Shown here in pieces: positions 1-7,599 of a stretch of 16,291 nucleotides of DNA (its first letter is position 1; each line of letters begins with the position of its first letter). The notes below the pieces were generated by a model that was given only the letters and a program-made list of their open reading frames with translations, had not been told where the DNA came from and did no database searches. This DNA comes from Lachnospiraceae bacterium UBA3287 (lineage in GTDB: Bacteria > Bacillota > Clostridia > Lachnospirales > Lachnospiraceae). The DNA is taken from positions 1 to 16,291 of the forward strand of contig DETN01000028.1 of assembly GCA_002362155.1 (NCBI GenBank), given 5' to 3'. A program made the position numbers and the translations under genes.

Positions 1-18
1 GGTATCCCGCGGATTATA

Positions 19-933
19 ATGAATAAAAGACCAGATATGTCTGTGACCATCGCAGGCGTAACCTTTAAAAATCCGGTCATGACCGCTTCGGGGACCTTCG
101 GGTCCGGCATGGAGTACGGACAGTTCGTGGACCTGAACAGACTGGGGGCCGTGGTGACCAAGGGGGTCTCTGCTGTGCCCTGGGCAGGCAATCCCACCCC
201 CCGGGTGGCGGAGGTCTACGGGGGCATGCTCAACGCCATAGGCCTGCAGAACCCCGGGATCGACGTCTTTATCGAAAGAGACCTGGCCTTCCTGAAGGAC
301 TATGACACCAGAGTCATCGTCAATGTCTGCGGAAAGACAGAGGAGGAATACCTGGAGGTGGTCAGACGCCTGCAGGATCAGCCGGTGGATATGCTGGAGA
401 TCAATGTGTCCTGTCCCAACGTAAAGGAAGGGGCCATTGCCTTCGGCCAGAATCCGGAAGCCCTCTACGAGATCACGAGAAAAATAAAGGCCGAGGCGGC
501 CCAGCCGGTGATCATGAAGCTGACCCCCAATGTCACGGATATCACCGTGACGGCCAGGGCGGCTCAGGACGGGGGCGCGGACGCCATCAGCCTGATCAAT
601 ACCATTACCGGCATGAAGATCGATATAGAAAAGCAGACCTTCGTCCTGGCCAATAAGACAGGAGGCCTGTCCGGCCCCGCCATCAAACCGGTGGCGGTCC
701 GCATGGTCTACCAGGCGGCGCAGGCGGTCACCATTCCCGTCATCGGCATGGGCGGCATCGCCTCGGCCGAAGACGCCATCGAATTCATGCTGGCAGGGGC
801 CAGCGCCGTGGCGGCGGGGGCCATGAATTTCCACAATCCTTATCTGACAGAGCAGCTGGTAAGCGGCATCGAGGAATACCTGGTCCGGCACGGGATCGGG
901 GCGGTCCGGGATCTGACCGGGGCCGTGCATTAA
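19..933 (+). CDS. pyrD: Dihydroorotate dehydrogenase, class 1B catalytic subunit
   Basis: This enzyme oxidises dihydroorotate to orotate in pyrimidine synthesis, using FMN in a TIM barrel in the cytoplasm. The 304-residue length is normal. The start of the barrel (KNPVMTASGTFGSG, residues 17-30), the catalytic-loop motif NVSCPNVKEG with the base Cys132, NKTGGLSGPAIKP (212-223) and the FMN-phosphate glycine motif (MGGI, then AGASAVAAGAMNF) are all visible. Cys rather than Ser as base, plus the overall pattern, points to class 1B, which in known cases pairs with PyrK and passes electrons to NAD+. The start at 19 has no good ribosome binding site. A stop in another frame (TAA at 17-19) overlaps its ATG, and TAA at 24-26 closes the third frame. 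Translational coupling to an upstream gene, perhaps pyrK, is therefore likely but cannot be seen. A second ATG at 37 is possible. IspE follows 50 bases downstream. Confidence 0.96.
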   Translation: MNKRPDMSVTIAGVTFKNPVMTASGTFGSGMEYGQFVDLNRLGAVVTKGVSAVPWAGNPTPRVAEVYGGMLNAIGLQNPGIDVFIERDLAFLKDYDTRVIVNVCGKTEEEYLEVVRRLQDQPVDMLEINVSCPNVKEGAIAFGQNPEALYEITRKIKAEAAQPVIMKLTPNVTDITVTARAAQDGGADAISLINTITGMKIDIEKQTFVLANKTGGLSGPAIKPVAVRMVYQAAQAVTIPVIGMGGIASAEDAIEFMLAGASAVAAGAMNFHNPYLTEQLVSGIEEYLVRHGIGAVRDLTGAVH

Positions 934-983
934 AAAGACCGCCCGGGATGTGAAACAGAAGAGAATTGCCGGAGGATATGATG

Positions 984-1874
984 ATGAAACAGATCAGAAA
1001 AGACGCCCACGCCAAGATCAATCTGGCGCTGGATGTGACGGGACGAAGAGAGGACGGCTATCACCTGGTCAGGATGATCATGCAGGAGATCGGCCTTCAC
1101 GATACCCTGACCTTTAAAGCCAGGGAAGACGGAAAGGGAGATCTGGCCCTGAAGGTAGAAGGGGCGGATCTTTCCGCCGGAGAGGACAACCTGATCTGCA
1201 GGGCGGCCAGGGTCATGATGAAGGAGCTTGGCATTACCGACAGCCTTGACATAGGGCTTCAAAAGCGCATACCCATCGCAGCGGGCCTTGCCGGCGGCAG
1301 CACGGACGGGGCAGCGGTCTTTCTGGCCCTCAGGGATCTGTACGCCCCGAATCTGACGGATGAGCGGCTCTGCGAGCTGGCCCTTCCCCTGGGAGCGGAC
1401 ATCCCCTACTGCATCATGGGAGGGACCCGGATCTCGGAGGGGATCGGCGAGGTGCTGACAAAGCTGCCGGACCTGCCCGCCTGGCCCATGATCCTGGTAA
1501 AGCCGGCGGCGGGTGTGAATACGGGCCAGGTCTACAGAGCCCTGGACGCCCTGGAGGGCTACGGCCATCCGGACGTGGACGGGATGATCCGGGCCATAGA
1601 GGAAAAGGACCTGATAAAGACGGCAGAGCTCTGCTCCAACGTGCTGGAGCTGGTAACAGGCCCCATGGTGCCAAAGATCAGGGAGATCGAGGACTTCTTT
1701 CTGCAGGAGGGCGCCCTTACCGCCAGAATGTCCGGCAGCGGCCCTTCCGTGTTCGCCATTTACGAGACCAGGGAAAGAGCGGCCGGGGCGCTGGAGGCTT
1801 TTTGGAGATCCCCTGTGTCAGAGGGATGCTTCGGGACTTTAACGACATTTTTCAGCAGAGAAGGAAAGGACTGA
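984..1874 (+). CDS. ispE: 4-diphosphocytidyl-2-C-methyl-D-erythritol kinase
   Basis: IspE phosphorylates CDP-methylerythritol with ATP in the non-mevalonate isoprenoid pathway. It is a GHMP-fold kinase. The N-terminal AKINLALDVTG carries the conserved Lys11. The GHMP ATP loop IPIAAGLAGGSTDGAA lies at about residues 96-111, LGADIPYCIMGGT at 136-148 holds the catalytic Asp139, and MSGSGPSVFA at 249-258 is the C-terminal motif. Three in-frame ATG codons (978, 981, 984) follow GGAGG at 971-975. I chose 984 because its 8-base spacing is best, giving 296 residues; 981 is nearly as good, and a TTG at 966 is unlikely. The GntR gene begins 11 bases after the stop, so the two are almost certainly co-transcribed. 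Confidence 0.96.
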   Translation: MKQIRKDAHAKINLALDVTGRREDGYHLVRMIMQEIGLHDTLTFKAREDGKGDLALKVEGADLSAGEDNLICRAARVMMKELGITDSLDIGLQKRIPIAAGLAGGSTDGAAVFLALRDLYAPNLTDERLCELALPLGADIPYCIMGGTRISEGIGEVLTKLPDLPAWPMILVKPAAGVNTGQVYRALDALEGYGHPDVDGMIRAIEEKDLIKTAELCSNVLELVTGPMVPKIREIEDFFLQEGALTARMSGSGPSVFAIYETRERAAGALEAFWRSPVSEGCFGTLTTFFSREGKD

Positions 1875-1885
1875 GGGAGGAAAAG

Positions 1886-2578
1886 ATGGAGTACAGAGAT
1901 CCCGCTATTAATCTGGAAGTGGACGACCAGTCCCTGCCTCTGAGAGAGACCGTGTTCCTGACCCTGCGCAAGGCCATCCTGACAGGAAAGCTGGCGCCGG
2001 GAGAGAGGCTGACGGAGATCCGTCTGGGCAACCTTCTGGGGACCAGCCGGACGCCCATCCGGGAGGCCATCCGCAAGCTGGAGCTGGAAGGCCTTGTCAC
2101 CATTATCCCGGGGAGCGGGGCCAGGGTGGCCCAGATCACCGAGGAGGAGCTGCAGGAGGTCATGGAGATCAGAGTGGCCCTGGACGCCCTCTGCGCCAGA
2201 CTGGCCAGTAAAAGGATCACGGAGGAAGAGAAGGCAAGGCTCAGATCCTCCCACGTGGCCTTCAAGGAAGCCATCGCCAAGGGAGACCAGATCGCCATTA
2301 CCGAGGCGGATGTGGATTTTCACGACGTGATCATCGCGGCGGCAAAGAACAGCAAGCTCTCCACCATCCTGGAGAGGCTGGCGGACAACCTCTACCGCTA
2401 CAGGTTCGAGTACATCCGGGACGACCAGCGCTACGACAGGCTGGTCAGGGAGCATGACATCATGGTCCAGGCCATCCTGGGAGGCGACGAGGAAAGGGCC
2501 GCCCAGGCGGCCATCCTTCACGTGGAGAACCAGAGGGATTCGATCCTGGACCAGATCAGGGCTTCCTACCGGATCTGA
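1886..2578 (+). CDS. GntR-family transcriptional regulator, FadR/FCD subfamily
   Basis: A 230-residue DNA-binding regulator. The N-terminal winged helix-turn-helix (about residues 15-82) contains the GntR signature region GERLTEIRLGNLLGTSRTPI followed by REAIRKLELEGLV. The C-terminal all-helical FCD ligand domain (about 88-220) has the usual metal-binding pattern: Asp142 and His146 in ADVDFHD, His190 in REHD, and His212 in ILHVENQ. FCD regulators generally sense small organic acids, but the ligand here cannot be told. The start at 1886 is set by GGGAGG at 1875-1880; the frame is open further upstream but there it overlaps the end of ispE. It sits 11 bases after ispE and ends in front of a strong terminator, so it is the last gene of the pyrD-ispE run. 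Whether it controls that run is unknown. Confidence 0.93.
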   Translation: MEYRDPAINLEVDDQSLPLRETVFLTLRKAILTGKLAPGERLTEIRLGNLLGTSRTPIREAIRKLELEGLVTIIPGSGARVAQITEEELQEVMEIRVALDALCARLASKRITEEEKARLRSSHVAFKEAIAKGDQIAITEADVDFHDVIIAAAKNSKLSTILERLADNLYRYRFEYIRDDQRYDRLVREHDIMVQAILGGDEERAAQAAILHVENQRDSILDQIRASYRI

Positions 2579-2607
2579 AAAGGACAGGAATCATAAAAAG
2601 GCAAAAG

Positions 2608-2639
2608 AAAAGGTCTGCGGAGCTTCCGCAGACCTTTTT
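2608..2639. terminator. Bidirectional intrinsic terminator
   Basis: A perfect 13-bp stem (AAAAGGTCTGCGG at 2608-2620 against CCGCAGACCTTTT at 2626-2638) with a 5-base loop is followed by T on the plus strand. It also presents a T run when read from the minus strand. It lies between the convergent GntR gene and the minus-strand membrane protein and can end transcription from both sides. Confidence 0.87.
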
Positions 2640-2654
2640 AAATCATATATGCAG

Positions 2655-3137
2655 TTATTTGACGGGCTTTGCTCCGGCTTTTTCCTGGAGCTTGTCGATG
2701 GTCCTGCCCCACCAGCCTTTTTTCTTGGGGGGCTGATCGGAGTAGAGCTTCTTGCCCTTGGCGTCTCTGGCGCTGACGATGTACATGCCGCTGACTTCGG
2801 CCTTGATGGTCTTTTTTACGGGGATGGTATCGAAGATGGCTTCATCGCAGACCATGTTTACGAACTGGGGGCCGGCCTTGACCCTTACGATGGGAAGCTT
2901 GCCGCGGCGGGCGTACCAGGGAGTGCTTTTGACGACTTCGTCCGGAAGTCCGGCCTCCTTGAGCTTCAGCCGTTTTTTATCGATGACCAGAAGACTGACC
3001 GTCTGCTTGTTGGCCTGGATCTGGGCCTGCTGTTCGTCCTGGCGCTTCTGCAGGCGTTTGCCGATGAAATACAGGGCGACCACAGCGGCGATCAGCACTG
3101 CGAGAATGACTAATAATACGATTTGTAAGGTACTCAA
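2655..3137 (-). CDS. Small single-pass membrane protein, hypothetical
   Basis: The 160-residue protein has one strong N-terminal membrane helix (about residues 5-25). A charged, Gln-rich stretch follows (KRLQKRQDEQQAQIQANKQ), then a basic soluble domain of about 110 residues ending in a Lys-rich tail with KKKGWWGR. The charge pattern favours an N-out, C-in single-pass anchor with the domain in the cytoplasm. The start is TTG at 3137, supported by GGAGGGGG on the minus strand about 8-10 bases upstream; no ATG lies in a better place. A candidate minus-strand promoter sits about 60 bases further up. I do not recognise a named family. The domain has short beta-like segments (VSLLVIDKKRLKLKEAG, KAEVSGMYIVSARD) but no catalytic motif. 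It is transcribed alone and converges on the GntR gene across a shared terminator. Confidence 0.78.
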   Translation of the reverse strand: MSTLQIVLLVILAVLIAAVVALYFIGKRLQKRQDEQQAQIQANKQTVSLLVIDKKRLKLKEAGLPDEVVKSTPWYARRGKLPIVRVKAGPQFVNMVCDEAIFDTIPVKKTIKAEVSGMYIVSARDAKGKKLYSDQPPKKKGWWGRTIDKLQEKAGAKPVK

Positions 3138-3195
3138 CTTTCTTCCCCCTCCGTAAAGAGATATTCTGGATGACTGCCCGAAACAGTACTAAAAC

Positions 3196-3224
3196 ATTCT
3201 AACATTGTTTCAGGGTACAGGCAA
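3196..3224 (-). promoter_or_regulatory. Candidate sigma-A promoter for the small membrane protein gene
   Basis: On the minus strand TTGCCT (plus 3224-3219) is followed after exactly 17 bases by TAGAAT (plus 3201-3196). The match to TTGACA/TATAAT is 4 of 6 and 5 of 6. It points at the TTG-start gene that begins at 3137, leaving a leader of roughly 55 bases. Confidence 0.6.
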
Positions 3225-3250
3225 TAAAAAAATCGGTCCCGGAGAGGGCG

Positions 3251-3333
3251 CGGAAAGGGGCAGGGAAGGGGCTCCCGGGGCCTTCCCCTGCCCCGGGGGG
3301 CCCTTCCCTGCCCCGGGGGGCCCTTTCCGGGCC
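3251..3333. repeat. GC-rich tandem repeat and alternative hairpins with G-quadruplex motifs
   Basis: Two adjacent 20-bp units (3281-3300 and 3301-3320) match at 18 of 20 positions, and a partial third unit follows from 3321. The left arm at 3257-3270 (GGGGCAGGGAAGGG) pairs perfectly over 14 bp with 3301-3314. With one bulged base it can instead pair with 3281-3294, so two mutually exclusive hairpins are possible. CGGAAAGGG (3251-3259) also complements 3321-3329. Plus strand 3257-3280 carries four G runs with loops of 2, 2 and 5, and the minus strand of 3291-3314 carries another set with loops 2, 2 and 6. It sits between two divergent promoters. No coding potential is believable here; the function is unknown. 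Confidence 0.75.
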
Positions 3334-3365
3334 CTACGGGGCGCAAAACTTAACACGAAAGGTCT

Positions 3366-3393
3366 TTGAAAGATTTTTTTCCTGTGCTATATT
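3366..3393 (+). promoter_or_regulatory. Candidate extended -10 promoter for the trigger-factor-like gene
   Basis: TTGAAA (3366-3371), a 16-base spacer, then TATATT (3388-3393) with an extended -10 TG at 3385-3386. The leader to the ATG at 3478 would be about 78 bases. The rest of the 3138-3477 gap holds the opposing promoter and the GC-rich repeat; I see nothing else in it. Confidence 0.7.
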
Positions 3394-3477
3394 ATTGTAG
3401 TTATCCTGTAACCATTCATGCCCGGAAATCGTCCGGACGGATTCCGGGAAAAGCAATCAGTAAAGGAAATTTGGTCT

Positions 3478-4701
3478 ATGAACAAAAAAACCATCGGTGC
3501 CCTGGCGGCCCTGGTCCTGATCATTCTTCTGGTCTATGCCGGCTGGAGAAATCAGGAGCCTGTGCAGTCTGCGGAACCGGAACCAAACGGGGAGACTTCC
3601 GAAATCCCCCCCGAGGAGGAAGAGGAGACTTTTTCCGCATGCGACTATGTGGAAGCGGCTCCCTATGATTCCATCGAGGCAGAGGCGGCTCCCGTAAAAG
3701 AGGTGGACCAGGCAGACATACAGACAGAGATCGACAGATTTCTGGCGGAGAACGAGCAGCTTAAGGAAGTACTGGACCGCAGCAAAGTGCAGAGGGGCGA
3801 CACGGTGGGTGTCGATTACACCGTTTCCCTGGACGGCACGGAACTGACAGACAAAAAGACGGAAGATCTTAAAGCAGAGATCGGCACAGGGACCCTGCCG
3901 GGCAGTATCGAAGACGGCCTGGTGGGAAAGGAAAAGGGCAGCACGACGGAATTTAAGGTGACTCTGCCCCAGGATTACCAGGACGGGGACCTGGCAGGAA
4001 AGGATGCGGTCTTTAAGGTGACCGTCAAAAACATCTACATCTATAAGATCCCGGACCTTTCGGACGAGTTCCTTTCGGGCCTTGGCAAAACGGACGATGA
4101 GGGAAATCCCATTGATACCGTGGACAAGCTGAAGGACTATTTCAGAAAGCAGCTGGAGTCAAAGGCCCAGGCGGAGCATGACGAGGCTCTTAATACCGTC
4201 ATCCTCAATTACCTGATGGAGAACAGCACTTTCAAACAGGAGATCCCGGCGGAATTCACCGACCGAATGGAAGCCGCCTACAAAAAGATGTACCGGGAAT
4301 ATGCCAGGACCTACGGCGAGGATCTTCCCACCTTCATGGCACGGATCGGATCCACCCAGGAGACCTACGAGGAGGACATCCGGAAGATCGCCGAGCAGTA
4401 TTCCCGCCAGGTCCTGATCCTGCAGGCCATCGGAGAAAAGGAAAATCTTCTTCCCGACGAAAAGGAAATGCAGGACTACGCCGAGAAAACGGCAGCCGAC
4501 TTCGGCTATGAATCCGCGAAGGATTATGAAAAGGACTTCCCCATCGAGCTGGTCTACGACAATCTCATCTGCGACAAGGTCCTGGCCTATCTGAGAGGCA
4601 ATGTAAAGCCTGTCAGCGAGGAAGAGCCTGCCGCTGAGGAAGAGACTGCCGCTGAGGAAAAGCCTGCAGCAGAGGAAGGCGCTCCGGAGGGAGCACAGTA
4701 A
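3478..4701 (+). CDS. Membrane-anchored trigger-factor-like FKBP prolyl isomerase
   Basis: A 407-residue protein with an N-terminal hydrophobic anchor or signal (residues 5-21, no lipobox Cys) and an acidic, Pro/Glu-rich linker (about 26-75). An FKBP-type peptidyl-prolyl isomerase domain follows (about 104-188; GDTVGVDYTVSLDGTE, then TGTLPGSIEDGLVGKEKG). The helical C-terminal region (about 195-375) resembles the trigger factor chaperone domain (IPDLSDEFLSGLGK, then IPAEFTDRMEAAY). There is no ribosome-binding N-domain as in true Tig, so the inferred role is folding of exported proteins outside the membrane. The tail is three 6-residue acidic repeats, EE(E/K)(P/T)AA, encoded by 18-bp repeats at 4618-4671. 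The ATG at 3478 follows AAAGGA at 3462-3467, and the membrane segment begins right after it. A longer in-frame start at 3418 lacks support. AsnS follows after 59 bases with no terminator between. Confidence 0.88.
   Translation: MNKKTIGALAALVLIILLVYAGWRNQEPVQSAEPEPNGETSEIPPEEEEETFSACDYVEAAPYDSIEAEAAPVKEVDQADIQTEIDRFLAENEQLKEVLDRSKVQRGDTVGVDYTVSLDGTELTDKKTEDLKAEIGTGTLPGSIEDGLVGKEKGSTTEFKVTLPQDYQDGDLAGKDAVFKVTVKNIYIYKIPDLSDEFLSGLGKTDDEGNPIDTVDKLKDYFRKQLESKAQAEHDEALNTVILNYLMENSTFKQEIPAEFTDRMEAAYKKMYREYARTYGEDLPTFMARIGSTQETYEEDIRKIAEQYSRQVLILQAIGEKENLLPDEKEMQDYAEKTAADFGYESAKDYEKDFPIELVYDNLICDKVLAYLRGNVKPVSEEEPAAEEETAAEEKPAAEEGAPEGAQ
4618..4671 (+). repeat. Three tandem 18-bp repeats encoding an acidic tail
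   Basis: Units begin at 4618, 4636 and 4654 and encode EEEPAA, EEETAA and EEKPAA at residues 381-398 of the trigger-factor-like protein. The copies differ by few bases, so copy number may vary between strains. The tail is beyond the folded domain and is probably disordered. Confidence 0.75.
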
Positions 4702-4760
4702 ATAGAAAGCATCCCACCGGGTGACATAAAGACACAACACAAAAGAAGGAGAGATTTGAA

Positions 4761-6164
<1,404 letters not shown>

Positions 6165-6249
6165 TCTACGGCAGGAAGCGGCTGAGATTTCTGATTGCGA
6201 GGCAGGTTTGAAGAGAAACGAAGGAAAATCCTCAAAAGGAAAAGTGAAT

Positions 6250-7482
6250 ATGCGGCGGGTCCTGACGATCCTTCTGGTCCTCTCACTGTCCGCTGGTCCT
6301 TTTGCATACGCCTCCGCGGACGAGATCGAGGACGCCAGGCAGCAGGTGGAGAACACCCAGCAGGAGATCCGGGACAACGCGGACAGGATCGATTCCATGG
6401 AGGGCGAGCAGGCCCAGGTGGGGTCCAAGATCGACAATACCACCGAAGAGATCGCTGCCCTCATGGCCACTATTGCCCTGCAGAAGGAAGAGATCGGCCA
6501 GCTCAAGGAGGATATCCGCGTCCAGAAAAAGAAAATGAACTCTGCCGAAAAGAAGCTGAAGAAGCAGAGCGCCCGGATGGAAGACCGTATCCAGGCCATC
6601 TATGAGGAGGGAGAGGTCTCCTATTTGGAAGTCCTCCTGGCAGCTTCCTCCTACAGCGACATGCTTGCCAAATCCGAGTATGTCAGTCAGCTGTACGCCT
6701 ACGACAAGGGGCTTTTGGACAAATACCGGTCCAGCTCCGAAGCCGCGGCCCAGGAAAAAGCGGAGCTTTCCGCCCGCAGGATCCTGGAAAAGGAAGCGGA
6801 GGACGAGCTGGAACAGGAGGAGGAGCGTCTGGAAGAGGCTCTTTCCGGGCTCAGAGACTCCTATGACAACTACGACGAGCGTCTTGCCGCCGCCAAAAGC
6901 AGGGCGGCCCAGCTCCAGGCCCGTCTGGAGGAGCAGAAGGCTTATCTGAACCGGCTGGAAGAGAAAAAGCGCCGGGAAGAGGCGGCCGCGGCTGCGGCGG
7001 CAGCTGCCCAGGCAGCCCAGGAGGCGGCGTCTGCCGCCTGGACCTCCGCTACGGAGACCTCCTCCGAGGGCTATGTGAACGGCATTCCCGTCCATATCGC
7101 TTCCGACCTGGAGGGCTACAGACAGCCCAGCGGTACCACGGGCCAGGATGTGGTGAATTTTGCCTGCCAGTTCGTGGGTAAATCCTATGTCTGGGGCGGC
7201 ACCAGTCTGACAAGAGGCTGCGACTGTTCCGGCTTTACCCAGACGGTCTACAGTCTGTTCGGCTACAGCATCCCCAGAACGGCGGAGATGCAGCTTCTCT
7301 ACGGAACAGAGGTGGATTCCCTGGACAGCGCAAAGCCAGGCGACCTCATCTGCTATGCGGGCCATGTAGCCTTTTATATCGGAAACGGCCAGATCGTGCA
7401 CGCCGCTTCCACCACCAGCGGCATCATTTACGGCAGTGCCACTTACAGAACGATCCTGGGAATCCGCAGGATCATCAGCTAG
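6250..7482 (+). CDS. Secreted coiled-coil NlpC/P60 peptidoglycan hydrolase (PcsB/CwlO type)
   Basis: A 410-residue exported cell-wall endopeptidase. The signal peptide spans residues 1-23 with likely cleavage after ASA (21-23). A long coiled-coil region (about 24-245), including SYLEVLLAASSYSDMLAKSE (124-143), resembles the N-terminal domain of PcsB/CwlO proteins. These are controlled by FtsEX in the species studied. An Ala-rich hinge (245-263) leads to an NlpC/P60 domain (about 297-410) with the catalytic Cys326 in CDCSGF, His372 in GHVAFYIGNG and a third polar residue, His384, in IVHA. I chose the ATG at 6250 because AAAAGGA (6234-6240) lies 9 bases upstream and the hydrophobic core follows at once. 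GTG 6244 and TTG 6208 are in frame but worse placed. It begins 85 bases after asnS and ends at a strong terminator. Its place next to ftsEX is not shown here, so the subfamily assignment rests on architecture alone. Confidence 0.92.
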   Translation: MRRVLTILLVLSLSAGPFAYASADEIEDARQQVENTQQEIRDNADRIDSMEGEQAQVGSKIDNTTEEIAALMATIALQKEEIGQLKEDIRVQKKKMNSAEKKLKKQSARMEDRIQAIYEEGEVSYLEVLLAASSYSDMLAKSEYVSQLYAYDKGLLDKYRSSSEAAAQEKAELSARRILEKEAEDELEQEEERLEEALSGLRDSYDNYDERLAAAKSRAAQLQARLEEQKAYLNRLEEKKRREEAAAAAAAAAQAAQEAASAAWTSATETSSEGYVNGIPVHIASDLEGYRQPSGTTGQDVVNFACQFVGKSYVWGGTSLTRGCDCSGFTQTVYSLFGYSIPRTAEMQLLYGTEVDSLDSAKPGDLICYAGHVAFYIGNGQIVHAASTTSGIIYGSATYRTILGIRRIIS

Positions 7483-7496
7483 AAAAAAAAACAGAT

Positions 7497-7541
7497 CGGA
7501 AAGGGCAGGGACAAGGGCGTCCCCGGCTCTTTCCGTTTTTT
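7497..7541 (+). terminator. Intrinsic terminator after the NlpC/P60 gene
   Basis: The outer stem CGGAAAG (7497-7503) / CTTTCCG (7529-7535) and inner stem GGGAC (7508-7512) / GTCCC (7519-7523) form a hairpin followed by six T (7536-7541). The T run also belongs to a second palindrome, CCGTTTTTT-GCTT-AAAAAACGG at 7533-7554, which could oppose or extend it. Confidence 0.8.
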
Positions 7542-7599
7542 GCTTAAAAAACGGACGATCATACCGGAAAGGATATGACAGAAAAAAGAAGGAGGCAAA

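Noticed and set aside
1802..1885. Longer start for the GntR regulator overlapping ispE
   Set aside because: The ATG at 1886 has a clear GGGAGG site and fits family length; the extra 28 residues are ispE coding sequence in another frame.
3134..3346. A 70-codon minus-strand frame through the GC-rich block
   Set aside because: The product is mostly Gly, Pro and Arg from repetitive GC-rich DNA and overlaps the promoter of the next gene.
4702..4760. Possible T-box or other tRNA-sensing leader before asnS
   Set aside because: The gap is only 59 bases, with no terminator hairpin and no T-box sequence; too short for such an element.
7542..7599. Possible purine riboswitch before guaA
   Set aside because: Only 58 bases lie between the upstream terminator and the start, and no three-stem fold with the conserved loop sequences is visible.
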